A DNA stretch of 64,000 nucleotides from GSA-30 sp036384435 (GTDB lineage: Bacteria; Pseudomonadota; Gammaproteobacteria; Xanthomonadales; Rhodanobacteraceae), in NCBI RefSeq assembly GCF_036384435.1, contig NZ_DASVMI010000158.1, positions 1 to 64,000 of the forward strand. Reading direction: 5' to 3'. Positions within the stretch are counted from its first letter, which is position 1, and each line of letters starts with the position of its first letter. Shown piece after piece: positions 49,752-58,735 of the stretch. The position numbers and the translations under genes were made by a program. The notes under the pieces are model-generated. The model saw only the letters and a program-made list of their open reading frames with translations, made no database searches and was not told the DNA's origin.

Positions 49752-50828
49752 TCAGCCCGGCTGCGCCGAGAGCTGTCGGGTTGTTTCGACAAAGGCATCC
49801 AGCTTTTCACGCGCTGCGCCGGAGGCGATCGTCGCCCGCGCCAGCTCGATGCCATCGGAGATGTTGTCGGCGACATTGGCGGCGTACAATGCGGCGCCTG
49901 CATTCAGGCAGACGATGTCGTGCGGCACACCGCGATGGCCTTCCAGCGCCTCCAGCAGCATCGCGCGGGATTCGTCGGCATTTTCCACGCGCAGGTTGCG
50001 ACTGGACGCCATCGCCAAGCCGAAATCTTCTGGCTCCACTTCGTATTCGCGCACCTCGCCATGGTGCAGTTCACCCACCAGGGTAGCCGCGCCCAGGGAG
50101 ATTTCGTCCATGCCATCGCGGCCCCACACCACCAGCGCATGCTCAGCGCCCAGCGCTTGCAGCACGCGTACCTGGATACCTACCAGGTCAGGATGGAACA
50201 CGCCCATGAGGATGTTCGGCGCTCCGGCCGGGTTGGTCAGCGGCCCGAGAATGTTGAACAGCGTTCGCACACCCATTTCCTTGCGTACCGGTGCAACCAC
50301 TTTCATTGCCGGATGGTGGTTGGGCGCGAACATGAAACCAATGTCGGTCTGCTGCATGCACTGCGCCACCTGGGTCGGCTGCAAGTCGATACGCGCGCCG
50401 AGCGCCTCCAGCACGTCGGCACTGCCCGACTTGGACGAAACACTGCGGCCACCGTGCTTGGCTACCCGTGCTCCGGCCGCCGCCGCCACGAACATCGATG
50501 CAGTGGAAATGTTGAAACTGGATGCGCCATCGCCACCCGTGCCGACGATGTCCAGGAAGTGCGCATGCGGCGGTACTTCCACGCGCGCGGAGAGCTCGCG
50601 CATTACGCGCGCCGCTCCGGTGATTTCGCCGACGGTTTCCTTCTTCACACGCAGGCCGGTCATGATCGCCGCCGTCATCAACGGCGTGACCTCGCCGCGC
50701 ATGATCTGGCGCATCAGTTCGATCATCTCGTCGTGAAAGATCTCGCGATGTTCGATCGTGCGTTGCAGGGCCTCCTGCGGTGTGATGCTGACGCGGCGTC
50801 CCACGTCCAACAGACGCTCTAAACTCAT
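49752..50828 (-). CDS. trpD: anthranilate phosphoribosyltransferase
   Basis: Protein of 358 residues. LDIVGTGGDGASSFNISTAS (PRPP loop), VAKHGGRSVSSKSGSADVLE, FMFAPNHHPAMKVVAPVRKE and FNILGPLTNPAGAPN are trpD signatures. It transfers phosphoribose from PRPP to anthranilate. The ATG overlaps the trpG stop (ATGA, 50825-50828). Confidence 0.98.
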   Translation of the reverse strand: MSLERLLDVGRRVSITPQEALQRTIEHREIFHDEMIELMRQIMRGEVTPLMTAAIMTGLRVKKETVGEITGAARVMRELSARVEVPPHAHFLDIVGTGGDGASSFNISTASMFVAAAAGARVAKHGGRSVSSKSGSADVLEALGARIDLQPTQVAQCMQQTDIGFMFAPNHHPAMKVVAPVRKEMGVRTLFNILGPLTNPAGAPNILMGVFHPDLVGIQVRVLQALGAEHALVVWGRDGMDEISLGAATLVGELHHGEVREYEVEPEDFGLAMASSRNLRVENADESRAMLLEALEGHRGVPHDIVCLNAGAALYAANVADNISDGIELARATIASGAAREKLDAFVETTRQLSAQPG

Positions 50829-51424
50829 GCCGCCAGCTTCCTCAAGGGCAGGCCAATGAAATTGGCCAGCAAGTCATGCCCATGCTGGGTCAGGATGGAT
50901 TCGGGGTGAAACTGCACGCCTTCGACATTGAGCGTCTTGTGGCGCAAACCCATGATCTCATCGATGGAGCCGTCCGCGTTCTCGGTCCAGGCGGTCACTT
51001 CCAGGCAGTCGGGCAACGAGGCCTGCTCGACAACCAGCGAGTGATAACGCGTGGCTTCGAACGGATCCGGCAACCCCGCGAACACGCCCTGCCCGCGATG
51101 GCGAACCATGGAGGTCTTGCCGTGCATGATCTGCTTGGCACGCACCACCTTGCCGCCGAACGCCTGACCCATGGCCTGGTGCCCCAGGCACACCCCGAAC
51201 ACCGGAATCTCGCCACTCAGCTGCGCCAAAAGGTCCAACGACACCCCGGCATCATCAGGCGTGCCCGGACCCGGCGAGATCATGATGTGCGAAGGCGCCA
51301 GCGCCCGAATACCCGCCACGTCCAGCGCGTCGTTACGCACCACCTTGACTTCCTGCCCCAGCTCACCCAGGTACTGGACGAGGTTGAACGTGAAGGAGTC
51401 GTAGTTGTCTATCATCAAAAGCAT
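50825..51424 (-). CDS. trpG: anthranilate synthase glutamine amidotransferase component
   Basis: Protein of 199 residues from ATG 51424 (MLLMIDNYDSFTFNLVQYLG), where conservation begins. Class I amidotransferase: ISPGPGTPDDAG, the nucleophile cysteine in VFGVCLGHQAMGQAFG, and VQFHPESILTQHG with the His/Glu pair. It supplies ammonia to TrpE, which is not in this window. Head of the trpGDC transcript. Confidence 0.97.
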   Translation of the reverse strand: MLLMIDNYDSFTFNLVQYLGELGQEVKVVRNDALDVAGIRALAPSHIMISPGPGTPDDAGVSLDLLAQLSGEIPVFGVCLGHQAMGQAFGGKVVRAKQIMHGKTSMVRHRGQGVFAGLPDPFEATRYHSLVVEQASLPDCLEVTAWTENADGSIDEIMGLRHKTLNVEGVQFHPESILTQHGHDLLANFIGLPLRKLAA

Positions 51425-51781
51425 ACGAGGCCTAACCCGTCGAATTGTAAGTGTCGCGCCATTGCTTACACTGAGCATACCCGCAAATGTACCGGCATTT
51501 ATCTCGGGCCATGCTGCGAAGCCCAGGCAATGCCACCTGCAAGTGTAGCGGCCCCAGGCACTGACCATGCAGCTGCGGGTGTGGAAGACCTGCCCTAGCT
51601 GATGCCGGCCGGCGCCATGAAGCACCGGGGAAAATTGAAATGATGCGAGCGGCAGTTCTGGCCATCGTTGACGCTACGGAGGACAAGGCGGATGCATCGG
51701 TATCGTTGATCGCAAGTTTGCGCGCCAGACTGATTGCGCGCATCTCGTAAAGCGACAGCCCCCTGGATCGGCAGCTTCGGG
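51425..51781. other. non-coding gap upstream of trpG
   Basis: About 357 bases with no supported gene. It should hold the trpG promoter on the minus strand; a TGTAAG..CTTACA dyad (about 51441-51470) is the only symmetry I see, and it is too weak to name a regulator. No trp leader peptide with clustered Trp codons was evident. Confidence 0.35.
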
Positions 51782-52453
51782 TTACAGCCCATCCAGAAAG
51801 TGCTCGGCCATCTCGACACAAGCTTCGAAGCTCGGCTTGTAATCCAATGTCGCGATGGCATTGAAGCTCGCCCGCAGGGTGGAATGCGGGTGTCGTACTT
51901 GTTCCAGAAAAGCTTGGCGATGACGAACAAGAAAGGGTTCAGCCTGCCGTAACGATGCAGGCTCGCGCTCGATGACCAAGGCCAGGTCGAACAGGTCGCG
52001 CGCCGTGGCTCGATTTCCACGGTGATACATCTTCTTGGCAATGATCTCGGCCGCTTTCTCGACCCTCACGACGTGCCCACCGATGTTCCACGTTTCCCAC
52101 GCATCGTCCAGCAGGTTGGGAGCGGCGACAAAGTCCACCTCCCCCTCTTCAAACTGAAGTTTGACGAACGCATCCGAGGCCTCGGTGTAATCCTCCGTCA
52201 AGCTTGCAGCGACGTCACTCAAACGAGGCGAGACAAACCCGAGGTATTGCGGATCGGGGACAAAGATGTCGATGTCTTTGCTCAGGCGGTGTCGGTAGCG
52301 AAACATCAGCACGGTGCCACCGCCCAGCGTCCAGAACGGATCGTCAATGCCACCATGCGTGCGGATTTCGGCGATAAGTGTCAGTGCCCGGGGGAACAAT
52401 GCCTCCCATGCACCGCTCGGCAATGCCGCGCGTGGCAACGAGATCATGCCCAT
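51782..52453 (-). CDS. AbiEii/AbiGii-type nucleotidyltransferase toxin
   Basis: Protein of 223 residues. The DUF1814-type nucleotidyltransferase core is clear: WTLGGGTVLMFRYRHRLSKD then IDIFV, with GG and D-x-D residues, followed by EVDFVAAPNLLDDAWE and EIIAKKMYHRGNRATARDLF, then DLAL. Such proteins (AbiEii, MenT) transfer nucleotides to tRNA ends or other targets and block growth. The gene overlaps the preceding XRE gene by 10 bases, which gives the usual antitoxin-toxin order. Confidence 0.83.
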   Translation of the reverse strand: MGMISLPRAALPSGAWEALFPRALTLIAEIRTHGGIDDPFWTLGGGTVLMFRYRHRLSKDIDIFVPDPQYLGFVSPRLSDVAASLTEDYTEASDAFVKLQFEEGEVDFVAAPNLLDDAWETWNIGGHVVRVEKAAEIIAKKMYHRGNRATARDLFDLALVIEREPASLRQAEPFLVRHRQAFLEQVRHPHSTLRASFNAIATLDYKPSFEACVEMAEHFLDGL

Positions 52454-52941
52454 AGATCCTGGCGATGAACTGACAAGGACTTGGCCAGCTTCGCCACATT
52501 ACGCCACACCTTCCGAGGCGATACATGAGCCGCACTAGCTGCCTCTTCCACAGCCATCACGACTGTCGAGACTGGCGTCTCATCCAGTAGATGAGCCAGA
52601 TGAGGAATATAGGGTTGAGGCACTTCGCCACTGGCCAACACCTTGCTCAGGATTTCCGGCTTCAATTCACTGGCATAGCTGACGCTGGCGCTCTTGGCAG
52701 CCATCCACAGGCCGCGCTTTTTTTTCCGCACCTGCGTGCTTGGCACGGCTACATCCAAGCCCAGCACGGCCAACACCTGCGCTGCCCGGTTCACGCCCAG
52801 ATCGCTCAAAGTACCGTTCTCGAGCCCAACGAGCGTTTGCCGCGATAAGCCGCTCAGGTGCGACAGTTGCGCCTGCGATAACCCCAGCTCAGCGCGACGG
52901 GCGCGAACACTCCGTCCCATGTCTTTGAGGTTCAGATTCAT
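52444..52941 (-). CDS. XRE-family antitoxin for the nucleotidyltransferase
   Basis: Protein of 165 residues. An N-terminal HTH (MGRSVRARRAELGLSQAQLS, HLSGLSRQTLVGLENG) covers residues 8-60; the rest (KPEILSKVLASGEVPQPYIP and a helical tail) probably contacts the toxin. It precedes the toxin gene and overlaps it by 10 bases. A perfect palindrome lies 14 bases upstream of its ATG, fitting autoregulation. Confidence 0.83.
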   Translation of the reverse strand: MNLNLKDMGRSVRARRAELGLSQAQLSHLSGLSRQTLVGLENGTLSDLGVNRAAQVLAVLGLDVAVPSTQVRKKKRGLWMAAKSASVSYASELKPEILSKVLASGEVPQPYIPHLAHLLDETPVSTVVMAVEEAASAAHVSPRKVWRNVAKLAKSLSVHRQDLWA

Positions 52942-52954
52942 GAATGTGCAAATA

Positions 52955-52972
52955 TGTCAAATATTTTTGACA
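52955..52972. promoter_or_regulatory. palindromic operator of the XRE/nucleotidyltransferase operon
   Basis: TGTCAAA (52955-52961), spacer TATT, TTTGACA (52966-52972), a perfect 7-bp dyad in an AT-rich patch next to the XRE start. The likely binding site of the XRE protein. Confidence 0.65.
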
Positions 52973-53134
52973 CTTTAACAGGATGATTGTCCAAGTTCAC
53001 CTGAATGCCGGCCACCCCTGCGCTCATCCTCGGTGGCGGGATAGCTTGCCTCGAATCGGGGATGCCCCTGAGGCTCATCCTGCCTATATGGCCTGGCAAT
53101 CAGGTTAACTTTCGATGGCGTGATGACCATCCCG

Positions 53135-54448
53135 TCATGCCTGCCCCATGGACAGCAGCCGCAAACGTCTGCCAATCCCTGCGCTGATCGACGCATGAAG
53201 TGCCTGGGGGAAATCGGCTGGGAGCTCGGCCTCCAGCGACGCCAGAGCCCCTTCCATGCGAGCAGCGACGGTCTCGATGGCTTGACGAACAAGAGATTCG
53301 GAAATGCCTGCCTTCTGGGCAGTCTGAAAAAAGTGCCTGGGCAGGACCTCGTCGAAACGGAAGTGCCTGCTGTTGCCAATCGACATGGCCAGCTTCATCT
53401 GCTTGCGCTCGACCTGGCGCGTATCGAGGCTGGGTTGGGCACTCAGCACGTCATACAGCGGCGTTAGTGCATAGCCTCCCCGGGGATGCAGAAAGATACT
53501 GAAATTCTTGGCATGACCATCCGTGGCACCGATGAGCCAGAAGACGAATTGAGCCTGGAACAGGGTGCAATGATCGTCGGCTGGCGAGTCGCTGCCATTG
53601 AGCAGGCTGGCAATGGCCAGAATGCCCGGACCACCGTCGCTCTGGTATTTGCGACCCGGCGGCACGGATAGCGCCTGGCAGCAATCCTCCTGGGGAAGGC
53701 GGATCAAGTGATGGTTGCTCCATACCCGGTCGAATCGTTCGATGACCAGAGCCTTGGTCTGACCGAACGTCATGATGTCGGCCTGATTGACGGGCATGCC
53801 CAGATGCTTGAGCAGGCGCAGGCAGTAGAATTCGTTTTCCACACTGTCAGACAGATCGATGCCATTGGGCAGTCGGCCGATCTGCGTCTTGAACATGTGC
53901 GTCGTCGGCGTCGTGCCATGCGGCTTGAACCACTGGCCATCAACCTGGAGCAACGCGGTCTTTTCCTGTGCGCCAGCGATCGAGATCCTGAAATCGTCAT
54001 CCTTGGACAGCCCTAGCGGCGCTTGCTTCAACGACTTGAGCAGGCGCTCGATAGCCTCCTCGTCGACCGGGTCGCCCGAAACAGGTGCCATGGCATTGGG
54101 CTGCGCCGTGTCGTCATCGATGAATTGCAATGCCCCCACGCAATCGCGGCCGATGACGGCTAGCAGGCTATAGGCATCGGACCCTGCGGCCCCCACCTTC
54201 TCCGCCACGCGCCTTCGCAACAGTTCCGAATCCGGCAGCAGGTTCTCAAATACCGCGACGACGGGCTCGCCCCGCCACGGTTCGTCGCGCAACGGCAGTG
54301 AAAGCGAAACGGGAAAAGCCAGTTCACGGTCCAACCATGTCGAGTCGTAGCGAAACGCGATCGCCCCGCTCGGCTCCTTCAGCAGATGGCCCACCAGTCG
54401 ATCGTTCTGATAGACATGCAAAGGGGGATGTCGGCGGGTCCTGGCCAT
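53135..54448 (-). CDS. hipA: HipA-family serine/threonine kinase toxin
   Basis: Protein of 437 residues. N-terminal HipA domain (VYQNDRLVGHLLKEPSGAIA, FENLLPDSELLRRRVAEKVG), SIAGAQEKTALLQVDGQW for the ATP-binding/autophosphorylation region, KALVIERFDRVW, and the catalytic loop GATDGHAKNFS near residue 311. E. coli HipA phosphorylates GltX and causes persistence; the target here is assumed, not known. The ATG overlaps the hipB stop (ATGA at 54448). Confidence 0.92.
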   Translation of the reverse strand: MARTRRHPPLHVYQNDRLVGHLLKEPSGAIAFRYDSTWLDRELAFPVSLSLPLRDEPWRGEPVVAVFENLLPDSELLRRRVAEKVGAAGSDAYSLLAVIGRDCVGALQFIDDDTAQPNAMAPVSGDPVDEEAIERLLKSLKQAPLGLSKDDDFRISIAGAQEKTALLQVDGQWFKPHGTTPTTHMFKTQIGRLPNGIDLSDSVENEFYCLRLLKHLGMPVNQADIMTFGQTKALVIERFDRVWSNHHLIRLPQEDCCQALSVPPGRKYQSDGGPGILAIASLLNGSDSPADDHCTLFQAQFVFWLIGATDGHAKNFSIFLHPRGGYALTPLYDVLSAQPSLDTRQVERKQMKLAMSIGNSRHFRFDEVLPRHFFQTAQKAGISESLVRQAIETVAARMEGALASLEAELPADFPQALHASISAGIGRRLRLLSMGQA

Positions 54449-54696
54449 CAGCCGATCAGATCCTCGACGCTATGTTGGCGGGTACGCGCGGCCACCTGAA
54501 GCTCCAGGTCCAGGGCGGCGAGCAGGGCCAGCAGCGTATCGAGCCGGGTCGCTGGATTGCCGGTTTCGATCAGTGAAATGGTTTCCTGCCGCAATCCTGC
54601 GCGTTGACCCAGGGCACCCTGGCTCAATCCCAGTCGTTTTCGCTGGCGGCGCACGAGCGCACCAAGCTGTTTGGGGGTGCGAGCAAGATCAGGCAT
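54448..54696 (-). CDS. hipB: HipB-family XRE antitoxin
   Basis: Protein of 82 residues from ATG 54696, preceded by AGGAGG. HTH at 10-65 (LGALVRRQRKRLGLSQGALG, RAGLRQETISLIETGNPATR) with a C-terminal strand (LDLELQVAARTRQ) like HipB's dimer sheet. It neutralises HipA and represses the operon through upstream palindromes (54757-54804). Confidence 0.9.
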   Translation of the reverse strand: MPDLARTPKQLGALVRRQRKRLGLSQGALGQRAGLRQETISLIETGNPATRLDTLLALLAALDLELQVAARTRQHSVEDLIG

Positions 54697-54756
54697 AGGT
54701 GGCCTCCTGGCTCCCACTATGCGCCAATCACCATAAATCGTCCATATCGCTTTCAG

Positions 54757-54804
54757 CACATAATTTTGCTTTATGCGACACAACACATAATTTCAGATTA
54801 TGTG
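54757..54804. promoter_or_regulatory. multiple operator-like sites of the hipBA operon
   Basis: CACATAAT-TTCAG-ATTATGTG (54784-54804) is a perfect 8-bp dyad. CACATAAT-TTTGC-TTTATGCG (54757-54777) is a second copy with two mismatches, in the same 21-base format, 27 bases away centre to centre. A further half-site CACATAAAG follows at about 54811. This matches cooperative HipB-type binding. Confidence 0.65.
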
Positions 54805-54847
54805 AATTAGCACATAAAGTTCCAGCCCTGGCCCCGGATCAGCCGGC

Positions 54848-55372
54848 TCAAGGATGTCCGGCCGCCGCGTCCGCCATACGGCTGAGCGCTTGGTAGTGCT
54901 CGGATTTGGAGGTGATATCCAGGGAGCCATCCGCCACGTGTGCGAGGAACCGATGGCAGGTGGCTGTCTTCTGTTCGTTCGTGCCTGTGACCTCGCTGGC
55001 CACTTCGGCCTTGGCTTTTTCGATGGCTGGCCGGCTGGTGGCGGCAAAGAAGGCGTTCCCCGCATCGTCGCCCTGGGTCTGCTCGATGAATTTAAGCGAA
55101 TCGCCCAGGTACGCCACGGCACCAGCGAAAAGCCGGCCGTTTTCGCCATGGGCACGCCACTGCGCCACCACCGTCTTGTCGAAACCCTCGGGTCGTCCAA
55201 GCACCGATTCGCAGGCGAACGCCATGCGCCCGACGTAGAAATTGAGCGTGCCGGCATATCCGGCTGCCGCGTTGTTGGCTTCGGTCATGGGCAACTTCGG
55301 CGCGTCGGCGGCATGCGCCATCGACACGGCCAGCAAACCACACAGCGACCAGGACAGGATACGGCGCATCAA
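54848..55372 (-). CDS. secreted protein of unknown function
   Basis: Protein of 174 residues (or 173 from the second ATG) with a signal peptide (MMRRILSWSLCGLLAVSMAH, cut after AHA). The mature part is helical with MAFACESVLGRPEGFDKTVV, SLKFIEQTQGDDAGNAFFAA and two cysteines far apart that may form a disulphide. No family recognised. It lies alone between hipBA and the SWIM-protein operon, on the same strand as both. Confidence 0.7.
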   Translation of the reverse strand: MMRRILSWSLCGLLAVSMAHAADAPKLPMTEANNAAAGYAGTLNFYVGRMAFACESVLGRPEGFDKTVVAQWRAHGENGRLFAGAVAYLGDSLKFIEQTQGDDAGNAFFAATSRPAIEKAKAEVASEVTGTNEQKTATCHRFLAHVADGSLDITSKSEHYQALSRMADAAAGHP

Positions 55373-55466
55373 GACTCTCCCTTTTATTGACGGATGCCGC
55401 GGCTCATGCCCGGCGAATGACTAGCCCGGCGCCAGGATGGCACCTCGTCGAAACGATAGCGCATCG

Positions 55467-57626
55467 TCATGCGCCGATGACCTCGTCGGTGCCTGCGCTG
55501 AGCATCCGCTCACATTGCATGGCAACGTAATTAGCCGCCAGCAAGCGTGCGGCCATATGCTGCACGTTCAGCCCCCCGAATACCGAGAAGCCTGCGCGGA
55601 CGAGCTTTTCCTGCCACGCGTCGTACTCCTGGCCGATGCGAATCCTCGCATCGTCGCCGATGCCGCGCTCAGCCTGATGGCGCAACCATTGACGAAAGCC
55701 GCGCAAGCGTGCGGGAAACACCCCGATGGGCTCTGGCTCATTCACGACGGTATCGTCTACCGGCGCGTTGCGCAGTTTCTTCAACCAGGCCTCCAACTTG
55801 CCGGGCGCCGCGCCCGCGTCGAAATGCAAGGCATCGACAGGCGTGGCATCACCCACGGCGTGAGCCATCACCACGCTGAGCGGCTCGCCCGTCAGGCCCG
55901 ATGCGCCATCACGCAAGCGCGCGACCAGGTAATCGCCAGGGTGCCAGGAGCCGTCAGCAAGTTGCTCGATACGAGCGATGGCATGCTCGTTGTACGTCGA
56001 ATACGGCAGGGCGATGACCAGGACATCGCCCGCTTCGTCGAACACCGGCCAGGTCAGCTGCTGCCGTGTGGTATCGAAATGGGCAGCCCCTGCCCGCGCC
56101 GGTTGCAACACGGCCCAGTCATCCATCGGGCGCGCCTCGGCCAGCAGACTGCGGCGTCGCGACTGGCGCGCTTCACGCAGGGCGGCCCAATGCGTCCACG
56201 GTTGCAACTGGGCACGGAAATCCGTGGTGCTCATGGCTTTTACTACGGCGTGGGTGCTCTCGGCTGCCGAGACACGGCCGCCTGCATTGAGTTGCGCATG
56301 CGTCAGCAGGACTTGCCGCCCGGTCGCCTGCGCCGGCGCGCCCAGCCCGCTCCATGGTCCCACAGCCTTGTAGCGTGCGACGGGATTGAAGCCGCCCTGC
56401 GATTCCGGTCGCGCATCGCTACAGGAAACAAAACAACGATCGGCGGGCGACCAGAACAGCATGGTCAGGCCGACGTAACCCGACGCCGAACGCCATGCGC
56501 TCGCGCCCAGGCCCAGCAACTCCAGCGCGCCGGCCGATTCGTAGCGTGTGCGTGCGCGTCCCACCAGATGGCTGGGCGCACCACCGGGCCCCGCCGCGGC
56601 AAGTGCCTGCACCAGGCCATAGGTGAGACTGATCTCATCGAGCAGTACGTGTTCGTCGGCCTGGCCAGCACGTTCGAGCAGCAATTCCACGTGATCGGCC
56701 AGGCGCCGCAGCAGCAGCGCGAGACGATAGTACTCCGCACCCTGTGCCCACACCGCCAGCGTGGCGTAACGCTGCTGCATCGCTTCGGACAGGTGGGAAA
56801 GTCCAAGCGTGAGGCTCTCCTGCAACAACTGGCTAACCGCAGCGCGCAGGCGTTCACGCGAATCGGCAAGCGCCAGCGCACCGACGGTCGCGACGGCGTG
56901 ATCCTTGCCCAGGTCCAGCGTTCCGGGGGCAGTTCGTCCCGGCGCATCAGGCTCGCGAATGGCCACCCCATGAGCGCGCTGGAACACCAGCACGGCGGCT
57001 ACCTGGTACTTGGCCGCCTGCGCGGTCTGGGTATCCAGTACGAGGCTTTCCAGCGGCCCGCCCATGTATCGCAAGCTCATGCGCGGACGCAGTATGTCGA
57101 TCACGACGTTGCGCTCACCACCCAGCCGTACATCACGTTCGCCGTCGAGGTCCTGCACGAACTGCCAGGCCCATCGATAGCCTGTCTTGCCCGCATGCTT
57201 GACCAGCTGCGCATGCGAGAACGCGAGCAAGGCATCGCGCAAGCCATCGACAGGCGATGCAGCCTCTCGCGCCGTTGAGCCATCGGCCGGCACCTCGTTC
57301 TCGCCCTGGTCCGACGCGCTGGCTGATGCAGCACCGTCGGCCTGCAGCAACTGGCGCAAGCCGATCGCCGCACCCAACAAGTGCTGGCATACACCGCTGG
57401 CCGGGCAGCCGCATTGCGCCTGCGCCGGGCCGCGCGCGTCGAAACGGATCTGCTGGCCGGCGAAGGCGACGGTCAAGACGTCCGCCGTTTCGTCGGCAAT
57501 TTGCGGCGCGTGGGTTTCCAGGTCCTTGTAGGCGCGACGCAGCAAGCCGCGATTGGCGAGCGCTGCGAACGCGTCGTCGTCGAAGCGCGCCAACTGTGTC
57601 AACAAGGTGTCTCGCAGCACCGTCAT
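55467..57626 (-). CDS. yehQ: SWIM zinc-finger protein, YehQ-like
   Basis: Protein of 719 residues from ATG 57626, overlapping the VWA gene's stop by four bases (ATGA). Residues 1-100 hold the SWIM finger: FAGQQIRFDARGP then CGCPASGVCQHLLG (CxC...CxH zinc ligands), which binds DNA or protein. The rest is a long unannotated helical region. As last gene of a five-gene operon it corresponds to E. coli yehQ. The symbol is by synteny and domain content. Role in the system unknown. Confidence 0.8.
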   Translation of the reverse strand: MTVLRDTLLTQLARFDDDAFAALANRGLLRRAYKDLETHAPQIADETADVLTVAFAGQQIRFDARGPAQAQCGCPASGVCQHLLGAAIGLRQLLQADGAASASASDQGENEVPADGSTAREAASPVDGLRDALLAFSHAQLVKHAGKTGYRWAWQFVQDLDGERDVRLGGERNVVIDILRPRMSLRYMGGPLESLVLDTQTAQAAKYQVAAVLVFQRAHGVAIREPDAPGRTAPGTLDLGKDHAVATVGALALADSRERLRAAVSQLLQESLTLGLSHLSEAMQQRYATLAVWAQGAEYYRLALLLRRLADHVELLLERAGQADEHVLLDEISLTYGLVQALAAAGPGGAPSHLVGRARTRYESAGALELLGLGASAWRSASGYVGLTMLFWSPADRCFVSCSDARPESQGGFNPVARYKAVGPWSGLGAPAQATGRQVLLTHAQLNAGGRVSAAESTHAVVKAMSTTDFRAQLQPWTHWAALREARQSRRRSLLAEARPMDDWAVLQPARAGAAHFDTTRQQLTWPVFDEAGDVLVIALPYSTYNEHAIARIEQLADGSWHPGDYLVARLRDGASGLTGEPLSVVMAHAVGDATPVDALHFDAGAAPGKLEAWLKKLRNAPVDDTVVNEPEPIGVFPARLRGFRQWLRHQAERGIGDDARIRIGQEYDAWQEKLVRAGFSVFGGLNVQHMAARLLAANYVAMQCERMLSAGTDEVIGA

Positions 57627-58735
57627 GAAACCACCTTCACCAGCCACTGGGCCAGGCGCTGGGGCGTCAAGGCGGCGATCTCCATGCCACACGTGGCCAG
57701 GCGCTCGGCCATCTGGCGGTCATAGACCGGTGCGGCCTGTCCATCGAGCGACGCCAGGCCGATCAACTTCACGCGCGCCTCGGCTAGTTGCTTGACCGCA
57801 CGCAGCAGTTCGCCAGGTGGAGCACCCTCACAGAAATCGGTAATCAATACCAGCACCGTGCGATGCGGGTTTTCCACTAGTTGCGCGCAATAACGCACGG
57901 CCTGGGCAATGTCGGTGCCCCCGCCAAGTTGCACGCGCATCAGCGTCTCCACCGGATCGTCGGCAAAGCCGGAGAGATCGACCACGTTGGTGTCGAAGAC
58001 CACCAGCTTGACGCGAAATGCCGGCAATCCAGCCAGGATGCCGGCCATGACCGCGCTATGGATGACCGAGTCGGCCATGCTGCCGCTCTGGTCCACGCAC
58101 AGGATGATGTCCCACGGCAGGCGACGGGTATTGCGTTCGAAGAACCGTACCTGCTCGATCACCAGCTTGCCGCGCTCGACATCGTAATGCTTGAGATTGC
58201 GCCGCACGGTGCCTATGGCATCGAAGTTCTTGGCCACCGCCATGGGCGAATGCCGAAAGCGGTTGAGCCGCCCCGACAATGTCTGGCGCACCTGGGATTC
58301 GAGCTTGCGCTTGAGTTCCTCGACCACGGTACGAATGATGCGCCTGGCCACCTCAAGCACTTCGCCCTTGAGATGGCTGCGCAACGACAACAGGCTGCGT
58401 AGAAGCTCCTGGTTGGGTTCGAGTCGCTCCAGCGTGCGCGGATCGGTAATCAGCTCGGTCATGCCGTAGCGATCGAGCGCATGCTTCTCGATGGTTTCCA
58501 CGGTGTCCTGTGGAAACAGCTCACGCACCTCATTGAGCCAGGTGACCAGGGTCAACTGCGAGGCATCGAGCGAGCCCGGTGCTGGTCCGTCCTGACGCAA
58601 TCCTCGGCCCTTGTATTCACGACCGTAGAGATAATCGAGCGCGCGATCCATGCGGGCGCCGTCACCGCCGCCTTGGGGCAATCGCTTGTCGGCGTATTTG
58701 CCCAGCACCAGGCGCCAGCGTTCCAAGGGAGTCAT
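57623..58735 (-). CDS. yehP: von Willebrand factor A domain protein, YehP-like
   Basis: Protein of 370 residues from ATG 58735 (ATGA overlap with the upstream stop). The VWA domain (about 200-370) has an intact metal site: ILCVDQSGSMADSVIHSAVM (DxSxS), a GGGTDIAQAVRY threonine motif, and VLVLITDFCEGAPPGELL (Asp). The N-terminal 190 residues are helical. VWA proteins work with MoxR ATPases by presenting a client; here the MoxR gene is two positions upstream. Corresponds to yehP. Confidence 0.85.
   Translation of the reverse strand: MTPLERWRLVLGKYADKRLPQGGGDGARMDRALDYLYGREYKGRGLRQDGPAPGSLDASQLTLVTWLNEVRELFPQDTVETIEKHALDRYGMTELITDPRTLERLEPNQELLRSLLSLRSHLKGEVLEVARRIIRTVVEELKRKLESQVRQTLSGRLNRFRHSPMAVAKNFDAIGTVRRNLKHYDVERGKLVIEQVRFFERNTRRLPWDIILCVDQSGSMADSVIHSAVMAGILAGLPAFRVKLVVFDTNVVDLSGFADDPVETLMRVQLGGGTDIAQAVRYCAQLVENPHRTVLVLITDFCEGAPPGELLRAVKQLAEARVKLIGLASLDGQAAPVYDRQMAERLATCGMEIAALTPQRLAQWLVKVVS

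Noticed and set aside
51441..51470. TGTAAG..CTTACA dyad upstream of trpG as a TrpR-type operator
   Set aside because: Only six base pairs, and it does not resemble the known TrpR box.
55437..57278. Long open frame of 613 codons on the plus strand
   Set aside because: It is antisense to the SWIM gene, arises from high-GC codon bias, and its translation lacks any domain and is rich in Arg, His and Gln, as in other shadow frames.
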